A DNA stretch of 64,000 bases from Streptomyces cinerochromogenes. Lineage in GTDB: Bacteria > Actinomycetota > Actinomycetes > Streptomycetales > Streptomycetaceae. Location of the stretch: contig NZ_BMRM01000003.1 of assembly GCF_014648635.1 (NCBI RefSeq), positions 62,001 to 126,000 on the forward strand, in the 5' to 3' direction. Position 1 is the first letter of the stretch, and the number at the start of each line of letters is the position of its first letter. A program made the translations under genes and the position numbers. The notes under the pieces are model-generated. The model was not told the DNA's origin. It did not search any database and was given only the letters and a program-made list of their open reading frames with translations. Shown one piece after another: positions 1 to 7,830 of the stretch.

Positions 1-1
1 C

Positions 2-598
2 ACGGCCCGCGACCCGCGCAGCGTCACGCACGCCGACGCCGTCCCCCTCGCGCTGGAGGTCACCGACCCGGCGTCCGTGGAGGCCGCCGCGGCGCAGGCC
101 CAGGACGTCACCGTCCTGGTCAACAACGCCGGCATCTCGCTCGGCGCGCACTCCTTCCTGGACGCGGCGGTGGACGACGTGCGCCGGGAGTTCGAGACCA
201 ACTTCTACGGGCCCCTGCTCGTCACCCGGGCCTTCGTGCCGGTCATCGAGCGCAACGGCGGCGGACACCTCCTCAACGTCCACTCCGTGCTCTCCTGGGT
301 CGGCGTCGCCGGCTCCTACAGCGCCACCAAGGCGGCCCTGTGGTCCCAGACCAACTCGCTGCGCCTGGAGCTGGCACCCCGGGGCATCGGGGTCACCGGA
401 CTGCACGTCGGCTACATCGACACGGACATGGTCGCGGACGTGGACGCCCCCAAGTCGGCTCCCGGGGCCGTCGCCGCGCTCGCGCTCGACGGTGTCGAGG
501 CCGGGGCGTACGAGGTCCTGGCCGACGACCTCAGCCGGCAGGTCAAGGCGGGACTCTCGGGCGACCTGGCGGCGCTGTATCCCCAACTGGCCGGCTAG
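2..598 (+). CDS. SDR family oxidoreductase (5' end outside window)
   Basis: C-terminal three quarters of a classical short-chain dehydrogenase/reductase; the reading frame is open to the left edge, so the start and the TGxxxGxG cofactor loop lie outside. The NNAG motif is visible near base 121, followed by the catalytic Ser (HSVLSWVG) and the YSATK motif, which carries the Tyr and Lys of the active site. These show an NAD(P)(H)-dependent oxidoreductase. Substrate cannot be told. It ends with a TAG codon before a 350-base non-coding stretch, so it is not in an operon with the next gene. Confidence 0.9.
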   Translation, partial: TARDPRSVTHADAVPLALEVTDPASVEAAAAQAQDVTVLVNNAGISLGAHSFLDAAVDDVRREFETNFYGPLLVTRAFVPVIERNGGGHLLNVHSVLSWVGVAGSYSATKAALWSQTNSLRLELAPRGIGVTGLHVGYIDTDMVADVDAPKSAPGAVAALALDGVEAGAYEVLADDLSRQVKAGLSGDLAALYPQLAG

Positions 599-609
599 CC
601 CGGGCCGGC

Positions 610-655
610 CCGGCGAGGCGGCCGGGGGCGGTCCGGCGAGGCGGCCGGGGGCGGT
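610..655. repeat. 23-bp tandem duplication, two exact copies
   Basis: The 23-bp unit at 610-632 is repeated exactly at 633-655, just after the SDR stop codon. It lies in the 599-951 stretch, which I see as non-coding: very G+C rich, with this duplication and a second one at 793-822. Confidence 0.85.
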
Positions 656-792
656 CCCGTCGACACGGGTGGCGCGGCCGGGTCCGTGCCGGGCGGTTGC
701 CGCCCGCGCCGTCCCGCTCGCAGACCGGGGCCGTCCGGGGCGCCGTCGGTGCCGGCTGGGACGAGCACGGCGCCCTGCCGGTGCTCCCGCCG

Positions 793-822
793 GGCCGGAC
801 ACATAGTGGCCGGACACATAGT
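793..822. repeat. 15-bp tandem duplication upstream of secreted protein
   Basis: The unit GGCCGGACACATAGT occurs at 793-807 and again, exactly, at 808-822. It is the most AT-containing part of this gap and includes a CATAGT hexamer that could act as a -10 box in either copy, about 130 bases ahead of the gene starting at 952. The promoter role is inference only. Confidence 0.7.
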
Positions 823-951
823 CATGCTTGTTGGTGCGATCGCGTGAACGGAAGGAGGCCCGCTGTCCTTCCGGAAAGCCGTCCGGGCACGCTTGCCGTG
901 CGGGTCCGCCGATGGTCCGCGCCGTACGTGTCTCGGGAAGTGGGTGGACGA

Positions 952-1266
952 ATGGCCGAGCTGCGCGCCGCACGTTGGATCGGGGTGGCCCTCGCCGGCT
1001 GTGCTGTCGGGATCGGTACCGCGTGGACCGTACCCGCGCTGGCCAGCCAGCCCGCCGAAAAGCGGGCTCCGCAGTACAAGCTCGTGATCGGTGAGTTCGG
1101 GCAGCAGGCGAGGGCCTACTGCCCCGCGGGCTACACGGTCACCGGCGGCGGCTACAGCGGTTCCGGTGGGGCCACGAACAGTGTGCCGCTGGGTGACCTC
1201 AGCGGCTGGTACGCGCAGGGCTCCGAAGGGGTCCGGACCTGGGCCGTCTGCGTCTCGAACGGCTGA
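952..1266 (+). CDS. small secreted protein, function unknown
   Basis: A 104-residue protein. Residues 1-28 look like a signal peptide: a short charged start, a hydrophobic stretch (WIGVALAGCAVGIGTAW) and an ALAS-type cleavage site. The mature part is about 75 residues with two cysteines, in YCPAGYTVTGGGYSG and the C-terminal WAVCVSNG, which could form one disulfide. It is rich in Gly, Ser and Tyr. Short exported proteins with a 'CPxGYxVTGGG' segment are common in Streptomyces; none has a function I can name. I chose the ATG at 952 because the signal peptide starts there; a frame open further upstream is low-complexity. Confidence 0.75.
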   Translation: MAELRAARWIGVALAGCAVGIGTAWTVPALASQPAEKRAPQYKLVIGEFGQQARAYCPAGYTVTGGGYSGSGGATNSVPLGDLSGWYAQGSEGVRTWAVCVSNG

Positions 1267-1454
1267 TCCGGGGGTGCGTGACCGGCGCCCGACGTGACCG
1301 GGGCCGGGCCTACGGCTCCAGCGGTGCCCGGCCGTACGGCCATGAGCCGAGGCCGCGCCCCGCGGACGGACTCCGACCGGCCCGCCCCGATCCGAGCGGA
1401 GGAGCCTGACCCCCGCCGGAAGAAAACGGCATGCTCCGGCGCGGGCGCCCGCGG

Positions 1455-1490
1455 TACCGTGTCCGCATGTCCACGCCCCGAATTTCCTAG
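1455..1490 (+). promoter_or_regulatory. possible leader peptide and promoter of the ABC-F gene
   Basis: A TACCGT hexamer at 1455-1460 is followed six bases later by a seven-codon reading frame at 1467-1490 (MSTPRIS, stop TAG), which could be translated leaderless. The ABC-F start is 59 bases further on. Short leader peptides that sense stalled ribosomes control several antibiotic-resistance ABC-F genes by attenuation, so this is a plausible sensor. I see only a weak stem (CGCT/AGCG near 1527-1541) as a possible terminator arm. Confidence 0.4.
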
Positions 1491-1548
1491 CTGAGGACCC
1501 GCTTCCACGCCAGAAGTGTGTCCTTTCGCTTTTTCGGAGCGTTTACCG

Positions 1549-3171
1549 ATGATTACCGTTCGTGACGCCGAGCTGCGTGCCGGCGCCCGCCTCCTGCTCT
1601 CCGGCGTCTCCTTCACCGTCTCCCCCGGGGACCGGATCGGCCTCGTGGGCCGCAACGGCGCCGGCAAGACCACCCTGCTGAACGCCCTCGCCGGGCGGAC
1701 CAGGCCCGCCGCCGGTGCCGTCACCCGCACCGCGCCGGTCGGCTTCCTGGCCCAGGACTCGCGCGCCGCCGACCCGGCCGGGACCGTCGCCGACCGGATC
1801 CTGTCCGCCCGGGGCCTCGACAGCGCGCTGCGCGCCCTCCGCAGGGCCGAGGTGGCGATGACCGAGGCGGCGACGGCCGCCGATGCCGCCGACCCGGCGG
1901 CGCTGGACCGGGCGATGCGCGCGTACGCCCGCGCCGAGGCCGCCTTCCAGGCCGGCGGAGGCTACGCCGCCGAGGCCGAGGCGGCCCGTGTCGCGGCCGG
2001 ACTCGGCCTGCCCGAACGGGTGCTCGCCGAGCCGGTCGGCGCCCTCTCCGGCGGGCAGAAGCGCCGTGTGGAACTCGCCCGCATCCTGTTCGCCGGCACC
2101 GACCGCACGCTGCTGCTGGACGAGCCGACCAACCACCTCGACGCCGACTCGCTCGCCTGGCTGCGCACCTTCCTCCAGGCCCACCAGGGCGGTCTGGTCG
2201 TGATCAGCCACGACACGGCGCTGCTCGCCGACGTCGTCAACCGCGTCTTCCACCTGGACGCCACCCGGGCCGTCCTCGACATCCACAACACAGGCTGGGG
2301 GACGTACCTGAGCCGGCGGGACGCGGAGGAGCGGCGCCGCACCCGGGAGCGGGTGAGCGCCGAACGCAAGGCCGCCGCCCTGCACGCGCAGGCCGGCCGG
2401 ATGAAGGCCCGCTCCGCCACCGCCACCATGGCCCGGAGCATGGCACGGCGGGCCGACCGGATGCTGGCCGGACTGGAGCCGGCCCGGCGCACCGAGAAGA
2501 CCGCCCGGATCCGGCTGCCCGAACCCGCCCCGTGCGGGCGGACCCCGCTCGGCGCGATCAGCCTCGCCAAGGCCTACGGCGGCCACCGCGTCCTCGACGG
2601 GGTGGACCTGGCGGTGGACCGGGGCAGCCGGCTGGTCGTGCTCGGCCTCAACGGCGCCGGCAAGACCACCCTGCTCCGCATCCTGGCCGGCGCCGAACGG
2701 CCCGACGCAGGACGGGTGGTGCACGGGCACGGGCTGCGCCTCGGCTACTTCGCCCAGGAGCACGACACGCTCGATCCCGGCCGCACGGTGCTGGAGAACC
2801 TCGCCCTCGCCGCTGCGCACCTGAGCCCGGGTGAGGCGCGGCGCGTCCTGGGCGCCTTCCTGTTCACCGGTGACGACGCCGACAAGCCCGCCGGTGTGCT
2901 CTCCGGCGGGGAGAAGACCCGGCTGGCGCTGGCCGGCCTGGTCCACTCCGGGGCGAACGTGCTGCTGCTGGACGAGCCCACCAACAACCTCGACCCGGCC
3001 TCGCGGGACGAGGTGCTGGGCGCGGTCGGCTCGTACCCCGGCGCGATCGTGATGGTGACCCACGACGAGGGCGCCGTCGACGCCCTGCGGCCGGACCGGG
3101 TCCTGCTCCTGCCGGACGCGGACGAGGACCTGTGGGACGAGGGCTACCGGGACCTGATCGCGCTGGCCTGA
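1549..3171 (+). CDS. ABC-F family ATPase (ribosome-associated)
   Basis: A 540-residue protein with two ABC ATPase domains and no membrane segment, the layout of ABC-F proteins, which act on the ribosome rather than in transport. Domain 1 has the Walker A GRNGAGKTT (near residue 36), signature LSGGQ and Walker B LLLDEPTNHLD. Domain 2 has GLNGAGKTT, LSGGEKTRLAL and LLLDEPTNNLD. Between them lies a charged Arg/Ala-rich linker (roughly residues 245-320) that reaches toward the tRNA sites in this family. I chose the ATG at 1549 (MITVRDAEL) because family members begin there; an upstream in-frame ATG at 1516 adds an unlikely extension. Whether it is a housekeeping or an antibiotic-resistance member cannot be told. 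Confidence 0.93.
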   Translation: MITVRDAELRAGARLLLSGVSFTVSPGDRIGLVGRNGAGKTTLLNALAGRTRPAAGAVTRTAPVGFLAQDSRAADPAGTVADRILSARGLDSALRALRRAEVAMTEAATAADAADPAALDRAMRAYARAEAAFQAGGGYAAEAEAARVAAGLGLPERVLAEPVGALSGGQKRRVELARILFAGTDRTLLLDEPTNHLDADSLAWLRTFLQAHQGGLVVISHDTALLADVVNRVFHLDATRAVLDIHNTGWGTYLSRRDAEERRRTRERVSAERKAAALHAQAGRMKARSATATMARSMARRADRMLAGLEPARRTEKTARIRLPEPAPCGRTPLGAISLAKAYGGHRVLDGVDLAVDRGSRLVVLGLNGAGKTTLLRILAGAERPDAGRVVHGHGLRLGYFAQEHDTLDPGRTVLENLALAAAHLSPGEARRVLGAFLFTGDDADKPAGVLSGGEKTRLALAGLVHSGANVLLLDEPTNNLDPASRDEVLGAVGSYPGAIVMVTHDEGAVDALRPDRVLLLPDADEDLWDEGYRDLIALA

Positions 3172-3198
3172 CGCCGAGGCCGGACGTGGGCGCCGAGG

Positions 3199-3984
3199 TC
3201 AGAAGTGGGTGCCGCCGTCGATGCGGATCTCGGTGCCGGTGATGAACCTGCCGTCCCGGGATCCGAGCATCGCGACCACGGACGCCACGGTCTCGGGGCC
3301 GGCGAATCCCCGGCCGAGGGCGGGGGAGAGCTTCGCGAACAGGCCCATGTCGGCGTCGGCGGGCAGTCCGGGGCCCTGGCTCTGCCCGCTGACGCCGCTG
3401 CCGTCGGTCATGCCGCTGGAGATGGAACCGGGCTGGACGGCGGTGAAGCGGATGCCCCGGCCCGCGTACTCGGCGGCGAGGGCGTGCGTCATCGACTGGA
3501 CGCCGCCCTTGCTCGCCGCGTACGCCGCCATGTAGGGGTGCGCGAACGCGGCCGAGGTGGAGCTGAAGTTGACGACCGCCGCGTCCCGGCCGGCCAGCAG
3601 GGCCGGTATCGCCTCGCGGATCACCAGGAAGGTGCCGACGAGGTTCACCTGGAGGACCCGGGTGAACTCCTCCAGGGCCGTCAGGTGGGTGTGGGAGGAG
3701 CGCAGGATCCCGGCCGCGTTGACCAGCACGTCGAGACCGCCGAGCGTGGCGGTCGCGGTGGCGACGGCGGCGCGTACGGAGGACTCGTCGGCGATGTCGA
3801 CGACCAGGGTCGTCAGGCGGTCCGCGTGGCCGGCGGCCTTCTCCCGGGTGTCCCTGAGGCCCCGCTCGCTGACGTCTGCGGCCACCACGCTGCCGCCCTC
3901 GGCGAGGATGCGCAGCACGGTGGCCTGGCCGATGCCGGACCCGCCCCCGGTGATCAGTGCACGGCGGCCTTCGTAGCGGTTCAT
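3199..3984 (-). CDS. SDR family oxidoreductase
   Basis: A complete 261-residue classical short-chain dehydrogenase. The cofactor loop TGGGSGIG is at residues 12-19, NAAG near 90, catalytic Ser in NFSSTSAAF, and YAASK carries the Tyr/Lys pair. The C-terminal GTEIRIDGGTHF is typical of the family, and the size is standard. The gene is divergent from a TetR gene at 4146, with a perfect palindrome between them, so the TetR protein probably controls it. It converges with the ABC-F gene, 27 bases away. The substrate is unknown. Confidence 0.93.
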   Translation of the reverse strand: MNRYEGRRALITGGGSGIGQATVLRILAEGGSVVAADVSERGLRDTREKAAGHADRLTTLVVDIADESSVRAAVATATATLGGLDVLVNAAGILRSSHTHLTALEEFTRVLQVNLVGTFLVIREAIPALLAGRDAAVVNFSSTSAAFAHPYMAAYAASKGGVQSMTHALAAEYAGRGIRFTAVQPGSISSGMTDGSGVSGQSQGPGLPADADMGLFAKLSPALGRGFAGPETVASVVAMLGSRDGRFITGTEIRIDGGTHF

Positions 3985-4077
3985 GGGTGTCTCCTGCCCG
4001 GCCCGCCGATGCGCGACGGGACCTGTACGACGCCGGTTCTCCTGCCGTCCGACGCCCCGATGCCCTTCACGTTACGT

Positions 4078-4118
4078 CTGAGTGGCACGTTTTGCCACTC
4101 AGGCATCGCGTGCCACTC
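4078..4118. promoter_or_regulatory. palindromic operator in SDR/tetR intergenic region
   Basis: A perfect inverted repeat, CTGAGTGGCA (4078-4087) and TGCCACTCAG (4093-4102), is separated by five bases. A third half-site TGCCACTC repeats at 4111-4118, 18 bases after the second. The site lies between two divergent genes and covers the likely promoters. Further right, TACCCT at 4134-4139 is six bases from the tetR GTG, so tetR may be leaderless. This is very likely the binding site of the adjacent TetR protein. Confidence 0.75.
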
Positions 4119-4145
4119 GCGCGTGCGGAGCCGTACCCTTCTGGA

Positions 4146-4787
4146 GTGAGCACCAAGCAGCCCTCCTCCCTGACCGAGCGCCGCAAGGCCGCGACCCAGC
4201 TGGACATCGCCCACGCGGCAGCCGAGTTGTTCGCCGCACAGGGGCCGCACGCGACCACCGCCGAGGACATCGCCCGGCAGGCGGGCGTGGCGCTGCGGAC
4301 CTTCTACCGCTACTTCCGCTCCAAGCAGGACGCGGTGAGTCCGCTGCTCGCGGACGGCGCCGACCGGTGGCGGGCGCTGCTGGAGGCGGCCGAGCCGGGC
4401 GGCGGCCTGTTCCGGGCGCTGGAGTCGGCGGTGGAACGGTCGCTGGCGGCACCGGACGAGGAGGCCGCCGGGGCGCTGCTGCGGACCCGGGGACTGCTGC
4501 GCGCGGCCGAGGACGATCCCGCGCTGCGCGCGGTGTGGTACCGGGTGAACCAGGAGTCCGAGGAGAGACTCGTCCCCGTCGTCGCCCGGCTCGCCGACGG
4601 CCGCCTCGAAGCGCTGCAGACCCGCCTGGTGGCGGCCGCCGCCACCGACGCGATCCGCATCGCCCTGGAGACCTGGGCCGCCACGGAGGCCGGCGTCACG
4701 GGCGAGAACTCCCCGGCCGCCCTGGCCCTCCGGTGCCTGCGCCAACTCCTGGGCGGGACGCAGGCGTTGCTGCCGGAGGGGGACTGA
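4146..4787 (+). CDS. TetR family transcriptional regulator
   Basis: A 213-residue one-component repressor. The N-terminal helix-turn-helix spans about residues 15-60 (TTAEDIARQAGVALRTFYRY), followed by FRSKQDAV typical of TetR proteins. The C-terminal ligand domain is mostly helical and Ala/Leu/Arg rich. I chose the GTG at 4146, which is close to a -10-like TACCCT and gives a normal TetR N-terminus. Divergent from the SDR at 3199-3984 across a palindrome, it most likely represses that gene and itself. The inducer is unknown. Confidence 0.9.
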   Translation: MSTKQPSSLTERRKAATQLDIAHAAAELFAAQGPHATTAEDIARQAGVALRTFYRYFRSKQDAVSPLLADGADRWRALLEAAEPGGGLFRALESAVERSLAAPDEEAAGALLRTRGLLRAAEDDPALRAVWYRVNQESEERLVPVVARLADGRLEALQTRLVAAAATDAIRIALETWAATEAGVTGENSPAALALRCLRQLLGGTQALLPEGD

Positions 4788-4952
4788 AGGGACCAGGCCG
4801 TGCCCTCGACGGCCCCCACGGTCCGGTTCCCCTCGCCGGGCGCCGCGCGGACGGGGGACCGGTTCGGTTCCCGCCGAGCGCTCCCCGCCGGACGGGACGG
4901 GGCGGCGCGCCCCCGGGTCACCCGGCCGGCGCCCAGGCGGCGACGAGGGTGA

Positions 4953-4975
4953 TTGTCAGTGGGTGCCCCTACGGT
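4953..4975 (+). promoter_or_regulatory. PafBC-type (RecA-NDp) DNA-damage promoter
   Basis: TTGTCAGTG at 4953-4961, an eight-base spacer, then TACGGT at 4970-4975. This matches the actinobacterial RecA-NDp motif (TTGTCRGTG-N8-TAnnnT), which is driven by the PafBC activator after DNA damage independently of LexA. It lies 59 bases ahead of the WGR-domain gene. The rest of the 4788-5034 gap shows nothing else. Confidence 0.7.
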
Positions 4976-5034
4976 GGAAAGCAGTCGAGGACCTGCTGGA
5001 ACGGCCGCGGGTCCGTCTGGGGGAGGGGTGTGCC

Positions 5035-6486
5035 ATGTCCACGGCGTCCGCGGTGTCGACCACGTACCTGGAGCTGTCGCAGGAAGGCGGCGGCGCCCAC
5101 AAGTTCTACGAAGTGACGGTCGACGGACAGGTGGTGACCGTGCGGTACGGCCGGATCGGCGCCGCCGGGCAGGTGCAGACGACGACGTTCCCGACCGCGG
5201 AGAAGGCACGGGCCGCAGCCGCCCGGAAGGTGGGGGAGAAGGTCCGCAAGGGATACGCCCCGGCCGTTCCGGGACAGCGCGCCCCGCGCCCGGTGACCCG
5301 CCGTCAGATCAGCTCCGCCCCGTCCACGGCGCGGGCCGTGGCACCGGTGCTGTGGCGGTTCCGCACCGGCTCCGCCGCGTTCGGCATCCACGTGGACGAC
5401 GAGCACTGCTGGGTCGGCAACCAGGCGGGTGACGTCTACACCCTGGACCACGAGGGCGCCGTACTGGCCCGCTTCAGCCTGCCGGACGGGGTGAAGTGCC
5501 TGGTCGCCGACGACTTCTGGATCTACGCCGGCTGCGATGACGGGAAGGTGTACGACCTCTCCTCCAAACTCCCCTTCGCCGCCTATGACATCGCCTCCGA
5601 CGTCGACATCTTCTGGCTCGACATCCACGAGGGCGTCCTGGACGTCTCCGACCGCGAGGGCCGGCTCACCGTCATCGACCACGAGGACGAACACCAGTGG
5701 TCCCGGCGCAGCCACGGCGAGCACGCCTGGATGGTCCGCGCCGACGACCGCGCCGTCTACCACGGCCACCAGCGGGGCGTCACCGCCTACGCACCGGACG
5801 GCGGCGGCGAGTTGTGGCACACCCCCACCAACGGCGCCGTGCTCTTCGGCTGGCAGGAGCAGGACGCGGTGTACGCGGGCACCGCGCACCGGGTGGTCCA
5901 GCGGCTGTCGAAGGACACCGGCGCCGTCGAGGCGACGTACGCGTGCGACAGCCCGGTGTACTCGTGCGCCACCTCACCCGGCGGCCGGTTCGTCTTCGCC
6001 GGGGACGCGGCCTCCTCCGTCTACTGCTTCGACCGGGACGGCAGGCGGCTGTGGAAGCTCGGCACGGGCAGCGGCTCGGCGCTGTCGATGCAGTACCACG
6101 ACGAGCGGCTGTACCTGGTCACCACCGATGGCTCGCTGGTGTGCGTCGACGCGAGCGAGGCGGCGGTCTCGGCGGCCCAGCAGGGCACGGTTCCGGTGGT
6201 GCGGGACGTCAAGCTGGCCGCCGCCCTGCCCACCTACGCTCCGGCGACGGCCGTGGCCGCGGTGGCCACCGTCGACCGGGCACCCGCCGGGGCCGTGGTG
6301 GTGGAGTGCGTCCAGCAGGGCGGCCGGCTGCGGGTGCACGTGGTCTCCGACGGCTACGACTCCTCCTGGAACGTCCAGTTCCCGCGCGCGATACGCGAGC
6401 CCGGCGCCCGGTACGTCGTGGACGCCCTGCACCCGGCAGCGGGCGGTTTCTACCGCGTCCGCGGTGACATCCGCCGCCTGCTGTGA
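5035..6486 (+). CDS. WGR-domain protein with C-terminal beta-propeller-like repeats
   Basis: A 483-residue protein. Residues about 8-80 form a WGR domain (YYEVTVDGQVVTVRYGRIG-like strand pattern, then TFPTAEKARAAAARKVGEKVRKGY), a fold known from PARPs and bacterial MolR proteins and usually linked to nucleic-acid or DNA-damage functions. A basic linker (RQISSAPSTARAV) leads to residues 105-480, a series of WxG/D-x-x-G-x-V-Y repeats resembling PQQ or WD-type blades (for example GNQAGDVYTLDHEG and AGDAASSVYCFDRDG). No catalytic motif is seen. A PafBC-type promoter just upstream suggests DNA-damage induction. The start ATG follows GGGGGAGGGG. Confidence 0.85.
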   Translation: MSTASAVSTTYLELSQEGGGAHKFYEVTVDGQVVTVRYGRIGAAGQVQTTTFPTAEKARAAAARKVGEKVRKGYAPAVPGQRAPRPVTRRQISSAPSTARAVAPVLWRFRTGSAAFGIHVDDEHCWVGNQAGDVYTLDHEGAVLARFSLPDGVKCLVADDFWIYAGCDDGKVYDLSSKLPFAAYDIASDVDIFWLDIHEGVLDVSDREGRLTVIDHEDEHQWSRRSHGEHAWMVRADDRAVYHGHQRGVTAYAPDGGGELWHTPTNGAVLFGWQEQDAVYAGTAHRVVQRLSKDTGAVEATYACDSPVYSCATSPGGRFVFAGDAASSVYCFDRDGRRLWKLGTGSGSALSMQYHDERLYLVTTDGSLVCVDASEAAVSAAQQGTVPVVRDVKLAAALPTYAPATAVAAVATVDRAPAGAVVVECVQQGGRLRVHVVSDGYDSSWNVQFPRAIREPGARYVVDALHPAAGGFYRVRGDIRRLL

Positions 6487-6506
6487 CCCCTCGCCCGGGG
6501 AGGGAC

Positions 6507-7829
6507 TCAGCTGCGGGCGGAGGCCGGCACGGACGGGTCGGACGCACCGGAGGCGGCGGCGACGAGCTGCTTCTCCCGGGTCTCGGGGACGGCCCACCGG
6601 AAGAGCGGCAGTGCCATGCCGGTCGTCACCACGGCGACCAGCACCAGCAGGGAGAAGACGTCCCGCGAGATGATGTGTTCGGCCAGGCCGACGTTGATGA
6701 AGATCAGGATCATCAGTCCGCGGGCGTTCATCAGGCCGCCGACCGCCCATGACTCCCGCCAGCTGAAACCGATGCTCCGCATGGCGAGCGCGCAGCCGGT
6801 GTACTTCCCGGTCACCGCCGCCGCCAGCATCAGCAGGAAGGCGATCAGCATCGACCATCCCCCGATGCCGTCGAGCTGGGTGTTGAGCCCGGAGAAGGTG
6901 AAGAAGGCCGGGAGCATGAGCACGCAGACCAGGTCCATCATGCGCTGGTGCAGCGCCGCGACGAACGCCGGGTTCTTCGGCATGGACAGCCCGGCGATGA
7001 ATCCGCCGAACACCGAGTAGACGCCGATCAGGTCGGTGAACCAGCCGGCGGCCAGCACGACGGCGAGGACGATGTACAGGTCGTCGAAGCCGAGCCGCCC
7101 GGTCCGCTCCACCCGCTCGCCCAGCGGTCTCAGGGCGCGGGCGACGAACACCAGCATCACGAGGGCGAACAGGGCGGCGAGGACGATGGTCCCCAGCGCC
7201 TTGCCCAGGCCCTGGTTCCCGTGCAGCGCCGTCAGGACGGCGAGGAAGCACCAGGCGGCGGCGTCGTCCAGCGAGGCACCGAGGAGGGAGAGGCGCCCCA
7301 GGCGGGAGTTCTGCAGGTTCCGTTCGTACAGGATGCGGGCGAGCATCGGGAAGGCCGTGATCGACAGGGCCCCGCCCAGGAACAGGCAGAACTCGCCCAT
7401 GCCCACGCCGGGCAGCGACATCTCCCCGTGCAGCGCGGCGCCCACACCCACCCCCAGGACCAGCGGCACGCCGATGCCCGACAGGGCCAGCACGGCGGCC
7501 CCGCCGCCCTCGCGGGCGTCGGCGGCCTTGTGGCTGAAGCCCGACCCCACGAGGAACATGAAGAGAGTGAGGCCCACCGTGCTCCACACGTAGAGGACCG
7601 ATTTGACGTCCGCCGAGAAGAAGGACGTCTGGCTGTGCGGCCAGATCTTGCCCAGCACGGTCGGGCCCAGGAGGACACCGGCGACCATCTCGCCGAGCAC
7701 CCGCGGCTGTTTCAGCGCCACGGCCAGCCGGCCGCACACCCCGGAGGCCACCAGGACCACCAGCACGGCGGGTACGACATCCAGCAGCAGAGCCAGGTTC
7801 TTGTCCGTCGGCGTGTTGAAGAAGGACAT
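6507..7829 (-). CDS. CPA2-family cation/proton antiporter
   Basis: A 440-residue membrane protein with about twelve hydrophobic segments, including VVPAVLVVLVASGVCGRLA at the N-terminus. The family motif GEMVAGVLLGPTVLG is near residue 46, and the paired-Asp region of Na+/H+ exchangers appears as LLGASLDDAAAWCFLAV. It should exchange Na+ or K+ for protons across the cytoplasmic membrane. Its start is one base from the stop of the MFS gene, so it is probably the last gene of the halogenase operon, perhaps for product export or self-protection. That link is inferred from position only. It converges with the WGR gene. Confidence 0.88.
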   Translation of the reverse strand: MSFFNTPTDKNLALLLDVVPAVLVVLVASGVCGRLAVALKQPRVLGEMVAGVLLGPTVLGKIWPHSQTSFFSADVKSVLYVWSTVGLTLFMFLVGSGFSHKAADAREGGGAAVLALSGIGVPLVLGVGVGAALHGEMSLPGVGMGEFCLFLGGALSITAFPMLARILYERNLQNSRLGRLSLLGASLDDAAAWCFLAVLTALHGNQGLGKALGTIVLAALFALVMLVFVARALRPLGERVERTGRLGFDDLYIVLAVVLAAGWFTDLIGVYSVFGGFIAGLSMPKNPAFVAALHQRMMDLVCVLMLPAFFTFSGLNTQLDGIGGWSMLIAFLLMLAAAVTGKYTGCALAMRSIGFSWRESWAVGGLMNARGLMILIFINVGLAEHIISRDVFSLLVLVAVVTTGMALPLFRWAVPETREKQLVAAASGASDPSVPASARS

Positions 7830-7830
7830 C

